Assembly: GCF_001592005.1 (NCBI RefSeq) | Contig: NZ_BCVZ01000010.1 | Coordinates: 62,001 to 126,000, forward strand | From: Bacillus sonorensis NBRC 101234 = KCTC 13918 | GTDB taxonomy: Bacteria; Bacillota; Bacilli; Bacillales; Bacillaceae | Direction: 5' to 3' | DNA length: 64,000 bases | Shown here: positions 1-8,606 of the stretch, piece by piece | Position numbering within the stretch: position 1 is the stretch's first letter | Layout: each line of letters starts with the position of its first letter | The notes under the pieces: generated by a model | Told to the model about the DNA's origin: nothing | What the model saw: only the letters and a program-made list of their open reading frames with translations | The model's database searches: none | Position numbers and translations under genes: made by a program

Positions 1-2
1 TT

Positions 3-272
3 TTAACCATTGGCCTATTATCAGGGATTCAGGTGAATTGGGCGGATATTATAAAAAAAGCAAAGGTCAACGCCAATATATTTCATTTAAGACATTGGAA
101 TAGCAACGTCCCAATCGAAAAATGGCAAAATACCTTTGATCAATTGATTCATCTCATAAATGATAAAAAACTATCTTTGCTGAAGGAGCATTCTCTATAT
201 GACTTGTCAAACATAAAACAGGCTCTCGAAAGCTCTGCAATCATAAAAGGTAAAGTGTTTTTAACAAGCTGA
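3..272 (+). CDS. C-terminal end of a zinc-type alcohol dehydrogenase / quinone reductase family protein (cut by window edge)
   Basis: An open frame runs in from the window edge for 90 codons and ends at a TAA. Its tail, with a block ending ALESSAIIKGKVFLTS, resembles the C-terminus of medium-chain dehydrogenase/reductase proteins (alcohol dehydrogenase and NADPH:quinone reductase family), where the last helix is followed by a G-K-hydrophobic strand. The catalytic and nucleotide-binding parts would lie outside the window, so activity cannot be judged. It may be the end of an intact gene or a fragment. The family call rests on a short tail only. Confidence 0.5.
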   Translation, partial: LTIGLLSGIQVNWADIIKKAKVNANIFHLRHWNSNVPIEKWQNTFDQLIHLINDKKLSLLKEHSLYDLSNIKQALESSAIIKGKVFLTS

Positions 273-412
273 AACTTTTTTAAAGAGAAAAGCACAGCCT
301 AAATGAATGCTATTACTTATCCTCTGATAGCAGCACCATATATAAAAGTGGAAGCTTAAATCCCAATGAAGAATCAGCTATACAGTCGGAAACGTACCAA
401 ATAAAGCAGCCA

Positions 413-700
413 ATGGAATTGCTCAAGGGTTATCTGATTTCTTCAGTTCTTAATATGACCATGTTTCCTATCAATGCAATTTATCGTTTGAAAAAGTTAA
501 GTAATCAGGAGGCTTTTAGGGGAAGCGGCATGCAAACAATGAAAAAATCGGGAATTTATGTGAACTCTCTAAAAAGGCGTTGGGAATATTGGGTTGTACA
601 TGAAAATAGCATCCCTGTTCTCGTATCATGGTTAAGTTGGGGCGCCTCTCAAACTATTTATAAAAATTGGGAGTCCAGTTGCGAAGCGATAGACGAATAG
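413..700 (+). CDS. Unrecognised small open frame, possibly a gene remnant
   Basis: A 95-codon open frame, rich in Trp and Lys near its end. I do not recognise a family. The first ATG has no Shine-Dalgarno sequence. An AGGAGG lies inside the frame at about 507, and an ATG at 530 would give a 56-residue product. The frame stays open upstream to about 284 without another convincing start, so this may be the 3' part of a broken gene. A terminator follows closely. Function unknown. Confidence 0.25.
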   Translation: MELLKGYLISSVLNMTMFPINAIYRLKKLSNQEAFRGSGMQTMKKSGIYVNSLKRRWEYWVVHENSIPVLVSWLSWGASQTIYKNWESSCEAIDE

Positions 701-720
701 ATGCACATCAGGATACGAAC

Positions 721-750
721 AAAAAACCTAACTGCTTGGTTAGGTTTTTG
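721..750. terminator. Bidirectional rho-independent terminator
   Basis: Hairpin with stem CCTAAC / GTTAGG, flanked by an A-run on the left and a T-run on the right. It can end transcription from the small frame on the plus strand and from the MFS gene on the minus strand. Confidence 0.7.
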
Positions 751-813
751 CATACAATTTTCTTCTCATCCTTTTACAACAAGTCTCGATTGATCTGGCC
801 GTCTAGGAATTCG

Positions 814-2037
814 TTAAACACTGCTCTGTTTATTGTAATTGAATTTTTTCTTGAATAGTAATTGCGAAAATCCATATAAAGCCGACGCCAGCAAAAGAAT
901 ACCTGCTGACATATAAACGAATCGTACGCCAGCCAAATCTGAAATAACCCCGATACCCAGAATGGAAAACATAAAAATCAACTGCACGAGAGCTGATCTG
1001 GCAGACATGATGTTTACCCGTGTTTCCTCGGTTGTGATGTTCTGAATAAATGTTTCCTGTGTCAAATCTCTCAGGATATATGCCGGACCCATAAAGATAA
1101 CCAGTAAAAGAGCTACGTATGCGCTGCTTATAAAACCATATATTAAAGTTAGCACTCCATATGAGATAGCACCAATTAACATCAAATTTATTAACTGATG
1201 TTGGAATCTGCCCGAAAGTTTATAAATGACAAATCCTCCGATCATCGATCCTAAATAATATGCTCCATTAATATAGCCCCACCACGATTCGCCTTTATGT
1301 AATGCTTCGTTTACAAAAGCTAACGAGACAGACCCTATCCAAATCATTCCCGCCCATGACTCGATGACATCCATTATGATGATTGTTCTTAGCTTCTTTT
1401 GTTTAAATAAGTATTTCCAACCGCTTATTACACTTTTATAGGGAGTCCTTTTTTCGATTATAGCAGCAGGTTGTTTTGTTCTCAGGCAAAACATAATAAA
1501 AAAAAGCGAAACCACCAACAAAAGGATCGTGATGATCATCGTGTATCCTTCTCCTAAAAAGGCGATGATAAGACCTCCCAGCGACCAACCTGCAAACTGA
1601 AAAGTCTGATCCACCGCAGATAATAATCCATTTGCTTTCACCCTTTCATCAAGAGGGATGATTTCGCCAATCAACGCACCTTTTAAAGGCGCAAACCACC
1701 CATTAAAAAAAGAAATGCCGCCAATCATCATGAAAACCAAAACCATCATTTCAAAAGAATAGGTCTGTAAAAGAAAATAAATTAGACATATTAACAAAAC
1801 AATTTGTATAAGTTGAGAAATCATTAATATAAGACGAAGATTGAATCGAGTTGTTGCCAACGGCAATGCAGTGCTTCCAATAATACGAAACATAATGCTG
1901 ATGAATGTCACGAGAGAGGCGATTGTTGTAGAGTTCGTCATGTTGTACAAAAATGAAATGACTGCCATCGTATATAGAGAAAATCCTAAATTTGTAGTGG
2001 TCTGGCTAAATAAAATAGAATAATAGCCTTTTTTCAT
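814..2037 (-). CDS. Major facilitator superfamily transporter
   Basis: A 407-residue integral membrane protein made almost entirely of hydrophobic segments consistent with 12 TM helices, the usual size of drug-efflux or siderophore-export MFS proteins. The first helix starts within 10 residues of the N-terminus, so there is no signal peptide. The start ATG has a purine-rich GGGAAGGG site about 7 nt upstream. It stands alone, back to back with cesA across a 300-bp spacer. Substrate cannot be told from sequence; the family includes Bacillus YfiS/YwoG-type exporters. Confidence 0.8.
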   Translation of the reverse strand: MKKGYYSILFSQTTTNLGFSLYTMAVISFLYNMTNSTTIASLVTFISIMFRIIGSTALPLATTRFNLRLILMISQLIQIVLLICLIYFLLQTYSFEMMVLVFMMIGGISFFNGWFAPLKGALIGEIIPLDERVKANGLLSAVDQTFQFAGWSLGGLIIAFLGEGYTMIITILLLVVSLFFIMFCLRTKQPAAIIEKRTPYKSVISGWKYLFKQKKLRTIIIMDVIESWAGMIWIGSVSLAFVNEALHKGESWWGYINGAYYLGSMIGGFVIYKLSGRFQHQLINLMLIGAISYGVLTLIYGFISSAYVALLLVIFMGPAYILRDLTQETFIQNITTEETRVNIMSARSALVQLIFMFSILGIGVISDLAGVRFVYMSAGILLLASALYGFSQLLFKKKFNYNKQSSV

Positions 2038-2270
2038 AAATATCCCTTCCCCTCAAAGGAATATAACATATTAAAACATCTAAAAGCAAAAAAGGGAAAG
2101 AAAGGACTCGATCCTTAAAGAATAGGATAAGAGAGCTGGTTTAATATGGTGAAAAACGAAACCGTCAAAATATCTGTTGTATTAATTTTAACAATTCTGT
2201 TTTAATAAAATAATCCCTTTGATGTATTAATGTTTTACATTAAATAAAATCTGTATTACATTATAAATAA

Positions 2271-2295
2271 AGTCTGTTATACAGAATAACAGACT
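2271..2295. promoter_or_regulatory. Inverted repeat upstream of cesA, probable operator
   Basis: Perfect 10-bp arms AGTCTGTTAT / ATAACAGACT separated by 5 nt, ending 48 bp before the cesA start and just after an AT-rich TATAAATA stretch that could be a -10. It is likely a dimeric-regulator binding site or an mRNA hairpin. No candidate regulator is adjacent, apart from the decayed HxlR gene downstream. Confidence 0.5.
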
Positions 2296-2343
2296 CGCCT
2301 GCACGTAACGACACATTTAAAGAGGATTGGGAGGGAAATTTTT

Positions 2344-3228
2344 ATGTCAAACCATTCACCGATTACCCCTAATTTAAGTGACAGCGGCATTCGCTATTTT
2401 CAAGCTTATGAAGAAAGCCTTGGTCTCTGGCCAGTTCACTACAAAGCTTTCTACGTATCTACCCGTTTCGGCCAAACGCATATTATTGCAAGCGGACCTG
2501 AGGATGCCCCGCCGCTAGTGCTGCTTCACGGCGCATTATTCAGCTCTACTATGTGGTATCCCAATATCACAGATTGGAGCAGCAAATACCGAACATATGC
2601 AATCGATATCATAGGTGACATGAACAAAAGCATCCCTGCAGATTTATGTGGCACGAGAGCGGGTTACGCCGAGTGGCTTCTTGATGTGTTTGACGCTCTA
2701 GAGATCGAAAAGTCGCACATGATTGGACTTTCGCTTGGCGGGCTTCACACCATGAACTTCATTTTACGTGCATCAGAGAGAGTAGAAAGCGCAGCAATCC
2801 TTAGTCCCGCGGAAACGTTTTTCCCATTTCATCACGATTTCTATCAATACGCCCTTAGCCTTGCAGAACCTGATGGAGTAGAAAATTTCTTAAAGTGGAT
2901 GATGGCAGATCGTAATCTGTTACACCCCATTTTTGTAGAGCAGTTTCATACAGGCGTGATGTGGCAGGATAGATCTAGACAGCCAAAGCCTAAAGCCGAC
3001 GGATTTCCGTATGTTTTCACTGACGACGAATTAAGGTCCGTAAAAGTGCCTATTCTATTATTGCTGGGTGAACATGAAGTCATTTACGACCCGCAATCTG
3101 CCTTACATCGTGCTTCTGCACTCGTTCCTGGTATGGAAGCGGAAATCATAAAACAAGCCGGCCACGTTCTATCAATGGAACAGCCTCAATACGTAAACGA
3201 ACGTGTATTGGATTTTTTTAGTAAATGA
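2344..3228 (+). CDS. cesA: Carboxylesterase NP (alpha/beta hydrolase)
   Basis: A 294-residue alpha/beta hydrolase. It shows the oxyanion-hole motif HGALF near residue 60, the nucleophile elbow GLSLGG near residue 130 and the catalytic His in AGHVLSMEQP near the C-terminus. I recognise the sequence as very close to B. subtilis carboxylesterase NP (CesA/YbfK), including the opening MSNHSP and the block SSTMWYPNI. It hydrolyses esters such as naproxen esters. There is no signal peptide, so it is cytoplasmic. The start is preceded by GGGAGGG. It has its own terminator and is monocistronic. Confidence 0.88.
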   Translation: MSNHSPITPNLSDSGIRYFQAYEESLGLWPVHYKAFYVSTRFGQTHIIASGPEDAPPLVLLHGALFSSTMWYPNITDWSSKYRTYAIDIIGDMNKSIPADLCGTRAGYAEWLLDVFDALEIEKSHMIGLSLGGLHTMNFILRASERVESAAILSPAETFFPFHHDFYQYALSLAEPDGVENFLKWMMADRNLLHPIFVEQFHTGVMWQDRSRQPKPKADGFPYVFTDDELRSVKVPILLLLGEHEVIYDPQSALHRASALVPGMEAEIIKQAGHVLSMEQPQYVNERVLDFFSK

Positions 3229-3301
3229 ACCGCTGTCTTGTTGTCAAAGAGCCCTCAATGGCAATTCGTATTCTGGATATTAAAAGAATTTTTATAATAT
3301 A

Positions 3302-3334
3302 GAAATAGAGTCTCTTATAGGCTCTATTTTTTAT
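3302..3334. terminator. Terminator after cesA
   Basis: Stem AATAGAG / CTCTATT followed by a T-run (TTTTTTAT). It lies between cesA and the convergent HxlR remnant. Confidence 0.65.
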
Positions 3335-3647
3335 CGCGGGAATAATTTTTAGATTCAGCCTGTTCCGCATAGGAGGCTCCCCAATCAGACAAAGTGCTTA
3401 AAATGGGCAAAAGGCTTTGGCCGATTTCAGAAAGAGAGTATTCTACTTTAGGCGGTGCCTGATGATAAACAAATCGATTGACTATACCGTCCTCTTCTAA
3501 TTCCCTAAGCTGCTTTGTTAACATTTTTTGCGTAATTTGCGGTAAAGCTCTTTTTAATTCTCCAAAGCGCATATTTCTTTGGCCCAAATACCACAAAATA
3601 AGGCATTTTATCTCCAAGAAACCTTGAGCTGGGAAGGACGGCGCCAA
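3324..3647 (-). pseudogene. HxlR-family regulator lacking its N-terminus
   Basis: The frame contains most of an HxlR (DUF24) winged-helix domain: helix start CLILWYLG, then FGELKRALPQITQKMLTKQLRELEEDGIV and a C-terminal dimerisation part. The normal first ~20 residues (Cys-containing N-terminal helix) are missing. The DNA upstream of the ILWYLG block instead encodes, in another frame, the start of a methyltransferase. A TTG could start a 107-residue product, but the junction looks like a deletion fusion, so I call it broken. HxlR proteins often sense redox or electrophile stress through the missing Cys. Confidence 0.65.
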
Positions 3648-3696
3648 CAGTTCTTGGATGAACTATATATTGGAATAAGAATGACAGACGTTTCAT
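3604..3696 (-). pseudogene. 5' stub of a phospholipid-methyltransferase-like gene
   Basis: Starting at an ATG with a GGGAGATT ribosome site, about 31 codons encode MKRLSFLFQYIVHPRTVGAV and then LPSS...GDKM. This is the typical opening of class I SAM methyltransferases related to phospholipid N-methyltransferase (hydrophobic lead, HPRTVGAxxPSS). The frame then runs out of homology where the HxlR remnant begins in another frame. It is best read as the left side of a deletion junction. Confidence 0.55.
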
Positions 3697-3960
3697 ATTT
3701 AAATCTCCCCATTGCTTTGAATTTATAATCATACTACCTGAAGAAAAAGGGGCGAAAAATCTTAAGAATACTTAAGATTTGACGAAGCTCTTGTAATAAC
3801 AGTTTGTTCTGAGGATGGAAAGCCATAGTAAGGTACAAACAATTGGATCTGCTTCTCTTTCCATAAGATAAAATAGAAGAAGTTAACCTTAATAGACGTC
3901 TTTTTTTGATATTTGGTATATTACATCATGTAAAGACAATACTGAATAAAAATTAGCATT

Positions 3961-4147
3961 AGAAGGTGATCCAATGCCCACTAACAATAAACCCAATAGA
4001 TTAATCGCCGAGTCTCCGTACTTGCTCCACCCCTCAACCCTGTCGACTGGTTCTCCCTGGGGCGAAGAAGCCTTCGAAAAAGCGAAACGCGAAACAAGCC
4101 GGTTCTTGTGAGCATCGGTTATTCGACTTGCCACTGGGTGGCATGTC
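3961..4147 (+). repeat. Degenerate copy 1 of the yyaL 5' end
   Basis: About 187 bp resemble the ribosome site, start codon and first ~60 codons of the intact yyaL at 8594-8786, with small deletions that break the frame. Homology ends at CATGTC, exactly inside the CHWCHV-coding region, and is followed by a TGCTAGAGTAACC tail shared (13 of 17 positions) with copy 2. Confidence 0.9.
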
Positions 4148-4171
4148 TGCTAGAGTAACCATAAATTGTTT

Positions 4172-4197
4172 ACAAAAAAAGCCCTCTTTAAGGGCGG
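4172..4197 (-). terminator. Terminator for the EamA transporter
   Basis: Read on the minus strand: GCCCTTAAAGAGGGC followed by seven T residues. It lies about 80 bp beyond the stop codon of the EamA gene. Confidence 0.7.
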
Positions 4198-4277
4198 CAA
4201 AACGTTAATACCACAGGTTCGTTTTTCCTTTTAATCTTTGGCGTTTAAATTAATCCTTTTATATATTCTTATTTGCA

Positions 4278-5219
4278 TTATTCCCCGATCTTCAATATAG
4301 ATTTTTCACTCTGCATAGAAGGCTCTTTATTTAAAACCAATATTAAAGTTATACCTATAATGCAGAAAGCACCCACCCATTGAAAAAAACCAAATGGTTC
4401 TTTTAACCAAACGACAGTTGTCACAACTGCTGATAGCGGTTCTAAACTGCCTAACAGGCTTGTTTCTTTGGGTGAAAGGCTTTGCAAACTTTTTATGAAG
4501 AACCAGAACGCAATCATTGTTCCAAATACTATAACAAATATAATATATACATATGCATCCGTGGATAAACTTTTAAAATCCATTTGCCATGGCGGATGGA
4601 TAAAACTTAATGCAAAACCGCCAATAATCATAGCCCAACCTACAACAACAAGAGAATCAAATTTATTTAATAAACCAACGGCATATAAAGTATAAAAAGC
4701 TGCTGCGAATCCTGATAAAACTCCCCATGCTACTGCAATTTCCGGTACTGAAAGTTGAGAGATTGAACCGTTTGTTAGTAAAAAAAAGCATCCCGCCAGA
4801 GCAAGTAAAACTGTTATGACATCTTGTTTTGTAAGAACAGTTAGTTTTCGTAACAGCGAGTAAAGAATAACCATTACAGGGGATAAATATTGTAATAATG
4901 TAGCAACAGCAGCATTCCCATGTTGAATGGATGCCATATATGTGTACTGCACAGCAAGCATTCCGAACAACCCAAAAATAATAAGCTGACAAGCTGACGC
5001 TTTGTTTTTCCAAACCTCAATAATCTGAGACCGGTCCTTTCTGAATAATTGGAGCATCAACAGTAAAATGCCGGCAATAAGCAAGCGTATCGTGACAAAC
5101 CAATTCACATCAACTTGATCATCTTGAAAAAGTTTTTTTGCTACTGTACCCCCAATTCCCCAACATGTCGCCCCTGTTATAACATAGAACAATCCCATTC
5201 TTCTTTTGGAAGTATTCAT
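4278..5219 (-). CDS. EamA/DMT-family permease
   Basis: Product of 313 residues with about ten TM helices and the two-fold EamA repeat (drug/metabolite transporter superfamily, RhaT/YdcZ type). I chose the ATG at 5219 ([10 protein letters not shown]) because a GAGGAG site precedes it; a longer frame upstream lacks one. Members export amino acids or small metabolites, or import nucleotides; substrate unknown here. It is divergent from an AraC-type regulator gene 107 bp away, a typical regulator-transporter pair. The pair lies between two broken yyaL 5' copies. Confidence 0.8.
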   Translation of the reverse strand: MNTSKRRMGLFYVITGATCWGIGGTVAKKLFQDDQVDVNWFVTIRLLIAGILLLMLQLFRKDRSQIIEVWKNKASACQLIIFGLFGMLAVQYTYMASIQHGNAAVATLLQYLSPVMVILYSLLRKLTVLTKQDVITVLLALAGCFFLLTNGSISQLSVPEIAVAWGVLSGFAAAFYTLYAVGLLNKFDSLVVVGWAMIIGGFALSFIHPPWQMDFKSLSTDAYVYIIFVIVFGTMIAFWFFIKSLQSLSPKETSLLGSLEPLSAVVTTVVWLKEPFGFFQWVGAFCIIGITLILVLNKEPSMQSEKSILKIGE

Positions 5220-5326
5220 ACATGACTCCTCACTAATAAATATAATAATAGTGTTATAATAAATGCATATTCTCATAAAAAATACTCAAATCGAATGAAA
5301 AAATATAAATATATTGAGGTGAGAAA

Positions 5327-6214
5327 GTGCAAATAAAAAATTTTATGATTGATCAAAACTTAAAAGAATTAACAGAGCATCGAACAGTAGAATTACCAGT
5401 TGCATGTTACGAGACAAGGATCAATCAAAATATAAATGGCTATATACCGCTACATTGGCATGACGAAATTCAATTTGTTTTGATACTAAAAGGGGTAGCT
5501 GTCTTTCAAATAAATGAAGAAAAAATAGGGGTTCAAGAAGGGGATGGATTATTTATCAATAGTGGCTGCCTGCACATGGCAGAAGAAAAGGATGGCTCGG
5601 ATTGTACGTATATTTGCTTAAATGTTTCACCCCATTTCGTTTTAGCTGAAGAACTGTATTCAAGCTATGTTCAGCCCTATATGTTTTCAACCAATTTATC
5701 CTATTTATTTTTGGATGGAAATCAAATTTGGGCTAACAATATTCTAAAAGCTGTAAAAAAAATAAACCAATTGGTTAAACAAAAAACACCGCTATATGAA
5801 ATCGACATTACCACTCAATTAACTTTGATATGGAAAAACCTAATCGTTAATGGATTTCAATTAGAGTACGATCAATCAGAAAGAATAAAAAGTAATCGAA
5901 TGAAACAAATGTTAAATTGGATACACCTCCATTATGCTGAAAAAATTACATTAGAGGACATTGCAAAAGCTGGCCAATTGAGCCGTTCTGAGTGCTGCCG
6001 TTATTTTAGACGAATGCTGAATAAGACGCCGTTACGTTATGTAATGGATTATAGAATCCAAAAAAGCTTATTGTTACTGCAGCACCCGGAAACCAATGTT
6101 ACAGAAGTGTCCTATCAAGTTGGATTTAACAGCACCAGTTATTTCATAAGTAAATTTCAACAAGCTATGAATATGACACCTTTATCATACAAAAAAATTC
6201 ATATGAAGCATTAA
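5327..6214 (+). CDS. AraC-family regulator with cupin sensor domain
   Basis: A 295-residue protein with a GTG start and a GAGGTGAG ribosome site. The N-terminal half carries a cupin-like ligand domain (LHWHDEIQF near residue 44, EGDGLFINSGCLHMAE). The C-terminal ~100 residues form the two-HTH AraC DNA-binding domain (ITLEDIAKAGQLSRSECCRY, then the VSYQVGFNSTSYFISKFQ signature). It probably activates the divergent EamA gene in response to a small molecule. A terminator follows at 6248. Confidence 0.87.
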   Translation: MQIKNFMIDQNLKELTEHRTVELPVACYETRINQNINGYIPLHWHDEIQFVLILKGVAVFQINEEKIGVQEGDGLFINSGCLHMAEEKDGSDCTYICLNVSPHFVLAEELYSSYVQPYMFSTNLSYLFLDGNQIWANNILKAVKKINQLVKQKTPLYEIDITTQLTLIWKNLIVNGFQLEYDQSERIKSNRMKQMLNWIHLHYAEKITLEDIAKAGQLSRSECCRYFRRMLNKTPLRYVMDYRIQKSLLLLQHPETNVTEVSYQVGFNSTSYFISKFQQAMNMTPLSYKKIHMKH

Positions 6215-6247
6215 TTGAAAAGGTTTATTCTACGATTTGAAAATAAA

Positions 6248-6284
6248 GGGAGTCCCTGTTTATGGTACTCCCTTCTAATTTTTT
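6248..6284 (+). terminator. Terminator after the AraC gene
   Basis: Stem GGGAGT / ACTCCC with a 13-nt loop, followed by TTCTAATTTTTTT. Confidence 0.7.
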
Positions 6285-6367
6285 TAATAGGCTGTTCAAC
6301 TAGCCCTTGGTGGCATTTTTCTCCTTTTATATTAAATGCACTCAACTACTTCACCCAAATACAAAAA

Positions 6368-6676
6368 CTATTTTTTAGGTCTGTTATTCATTCTTTGATC
6401 TCTATCCCCACTATCAATATCACCTGAAACGGCATCAATAAAATTATCGATGGTCTTACCGATCTTTCTTGTCTTTCCATTCCCATTACTCATATTTTTG
6501 CTCGTATTTTTCTGATTTGGATTGTAGTATTTAATAAAACCTCCACACAAAGCACCTACAAATACAATCCAATATGGAATCTCTTCTAACCCTCTTGGCT
6601 CCAGGTATAACCAATTGATTCCAAATACTATAAAACTAATGAGTATAAGCGCCGTTCCAATAATATTTTTAATCAT
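6368..6676 (-). CDS. Small membrane protein, unknown function
   Basis: A 102-residue product with two predicted TM helices (residues ~5-25 and ~35-50) and a polar, charged C-terminal tail rich in Asn, Lys and Asp. A GGGAGG site lies about 12 nt before the ATG. No family recognised. It stands alone between the AraC gene and broken yyaL copy 2. Confidence 0.55.
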   Translation of the reverse strand: MIKNIIGTALILISFIVFGINWLYLEPRGLEEIPYWIVFVGALCGGFIKYYNPNQKNTSKNMSNGNGKTRKIGKTIDNFIDAVSGDIDSGDRDQRMNNRPKK

Positions 6677-6830
6677 TCTTACGTATCTACCTCCCGAAAT
6701 CAGATATATAAATTACGTCTTGGATATTCAAATGTTTCATTTATTTATTCAACATGAATATAACTTTTTTGTACAGTTTATATATTATTTTTGTGGTAAG
6801 CTAACTAAATAAACTTTACTTTATCCAGAA

Positions 6831-7022
6831 AGAAGGTGATCCCATGCCAAATAAAAGCAAACCCAACAGATTAATCGCTGAGAAGTCTCCGTACTTACTT
6901 CAACACGCCACAACCCTGTGGACTGGTACCCGTGGGGAGTAGAAGCATTTGAAAAAGCGAAACGCGAAAACAAGCCGGTTCTTGTGAGCATCGGCTATTC
7001 GACATGTGACTGGTGCCATGTC
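6831..7022 (+). repeat. Degenerate copy 2 of the yyaL 5' end
   Basis: About 192 bp matching yyaL 8594-8786, including the ribosome site and ATG. It is frameshifted early (one base missing in the LLQHAHNP region) and contains a stop (GTAGAAG). Homology again ends at CATGTC, followed by TATTAAAGTAACC, nearly the same tail as copy 1. Confidence 0.9.
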
Positions 7023-7140
7023 TATTAAAGTAACCAAAATAGACAACCAAGGATCGGTGAGTACAAATCCCTGTGATTTTTTCAAAGATGGAATTAGAGA
7101 GAAGAAATGAACCGTAAGTAGTTGGAGGGATGATTGAAGT

Positions 7141-7497
7141 ATGTTAACAAGAGAAGATATCTTTAAACACGTCAAAGAAAAATACGGTACATCGCCTGAT
7201 TACCCGTGGAAGAAATACCCAAACTATGCTTCTTTGAGACATGAATCAAACAAAAAATGGTACGGTCTTATAATGAATGTTCTCCCGGAAAAATTAGGAT
7301 TAGATGGAAGTGACGAAATAGATATTTTGAATCTAAAATGTCCCCCTGAAATAAGTGATAGTTTAAGAAATGAAAAAAATATCCTACCCGGATATCATAT
7401 GGATAAGGAACATTGGATTTCACTTGTTTTGGAACGTACAGATTCAGAAGGAGAAATTTATTACTTAATCGAGCAGAGCTTTCATTTAACCAAGTAA
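7141..7497 (+). CDS. MmcQ/YjbR-family protein
   Basis: A 118-residue protein of the MmcQ/YjbR (CyaY-like fold) family. Recognisable features are a family-like KYGT-x-PDYPW opening, NKKWYGLIM, and a C-terminal GYHMDKEHWISLVLE block. The family is widespread, small and cytosolic, with a suggested DNA-binding-like fold but no firm role. A GGAGGG site lies about 12 nt upstream. It lies between broken yyaL copies 2 and 3. Confidence 0.8.
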   Translation: MLTREDIFKHVKEKYGTSPDYPWKKYPNYASLRHESNKKWYGLIMNVLPEKLGLDGSDEIDILNLKCPPEISDSLRNEKNILPGYHMDKEHWISLVLERTDSEGEIYYLIEQSFHLTK

Positions 7498-7679
7498 AGA
7501 TAAAGAGTGTTCCTGCTAATCAAGCTACGAAGTTTAGTGGGCACTTTCATTTTAGGATATTGTTCTTCTCTGTGTGCCACAAACGCTAATTAAACTATCT
7601 GGTGTGTTAGTTGAAGAAGAAAGGGCATAACATATTAGTCATATAAAACATGTTATGCGCCGGTTTTGGCCTTACCAAC

Positions 7680-7764
7680 TCTTCTAAACTTTGGGGTCGC
7701 ACACGAGATTTGCTAAAGGCCGTTCCTGATCATACTCGTCATCAAATAAAGATCTTCGAATCAT
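7680..7764 (-). pseudogene. 5' stub of an unidentified gene
   Basis: Read on the minus strand, a GGAAGTG ribosome site precedes ATG and about 25 sensible codons (MIRRSLFDDEYDQERPLANL). The frame then breaks; a shifted frame continues as RPQSLEELV. The pattern PLA-x-LVRP-x-SLEE-x-V is reminiscent of the opening of AAA+ proteins of the RarA/MgsA kind, but the match is short. Only a 5' end is present, as for the yyaL fragments around it. Confidence 0.25.
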
Positions 7765-7917
7765 AAAATCACTTCCAAAGGTATTAACTGCCCATCATAT
7801 ATTATGAGTGCTGATTTTCTCAAGTATAACATTTGGAGAACGTATGTTTTTGAATCTCGTTTATTCAATATAATTTGAACCTGAATATAACCAAATTGGA
7901 AATAAGATGTTCTAATT

Positions 7918-7972
7918 TCAAATAAAAGCAAAAGCTATAGATTAGTCGCTGAGAAATCTCCTTTAATTACTA
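7918..7972 (+). repeat. Degenerate copy 3 of the yyaL 5' end (short)
   Basis: About 55 bp align with yyaL codons 3-20; the AAATAAAAGCAAA start is most like copy 2. The ATG is lost and homology stops soon after the AEKSP-coding part. It lies just upstream of the streptothricin-acetyltransferase-like gene. Confidence 0.7.
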
Positions 7973-8006
7973 AACTATTTTATGAAAAAGAAAGGATTTT
8001 AAATAT

Positions 8007-8546
8007 ATGAAGAATGACTTTAAAATAATTGAAATGACATTAAAAAACAAGAAGGATTATGATCCCAATCAAACCTTTATGGTTATAGGTAGACTTATTC
8101 CGAAATATGAAGATAACTCCTGGACTTATCAAGAAGAGATTTACGAAAAACCTTATGAATCAAAGTATGAGGAAAATGAAGATTTTGACGAATATATTGA
8201 TAGCGAAGATAGTGTCGTTTTTTTATACTATGTCGGCGAAACATGCCTAGGGCACATAAAATTACATACAATAGAAGAAATAAAATACGCTTCTATTGAT
8301 AAACTTTTTGTTTCGAATAGTCATAGGGGCAAAGGTATAGGAACTGCTTTACTTAATAGAGCAAAAGAGTGGGCAATCAACAAAGGCACCAAAGGATTTA
8401 TGTTAGAAACTCAAGACGTTAATTTACTCGCTTGTCGATTTTATTTAAAAAATGGTTTTGTAATTGGTTCAGTGGATAACATGATTTATAAACATTCACG
8501 ACGATATTCGAATGAAAAAGCAGTATTTTTTTATTTGAAGTTTTAA
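8007..8546 (+). CDS. GNAT acetyltransferase, streptothricin acetyltransferase-like
   Basis: A 179-residue GNAT-fold enzyme. The acetyl-CoA pyrophosphate-binding loop RGKGIGTALL is near residue 110. The N-terminal FMVIGRLIPKYEDNSWTYQE, the acidic stretch before EYID, and LETQDVNLLACRFYLKNGF match the pattern I recall for streptothricin acetyltransferases such as SatA (YyaR) of B. subtilis. It would N-acetylate the beta-lysine of streptothricin; this is inferred from similarity. Base composition is more AT-rich than yyaL next to it, consistent with acquisition. Confidence 0.75.
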   Translation: MKNDFKIIEMTLKNKKDYDPNQTFMVIGRLIPKYEDNSWTYQEEIYEKPYESKYEENEDFDEYIDSEDSVVFLYYVGETCLGHIKLHTIEEIKYASIDKLFVSNSHRGKGIGTALLNRAKEWAINKGTKGFMLETQDVNLLACRFYLKNGFVIGSVDNMIYKHSRRYSNEKAVFFYLKF

Positions 8547-8606
8547 TAATGGCTGAAAAGAAAATACTAATGGTATTGTGAATAAGAAATGAAAGAAGGT
8601 AATCCC

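Noticed and set aside
6215..6427. Open frame of 70 codons directly after the AraC gene
   Set aside because: It runs through a rho-independent terminator and overlaps the minus-strand membrane-protein gene.
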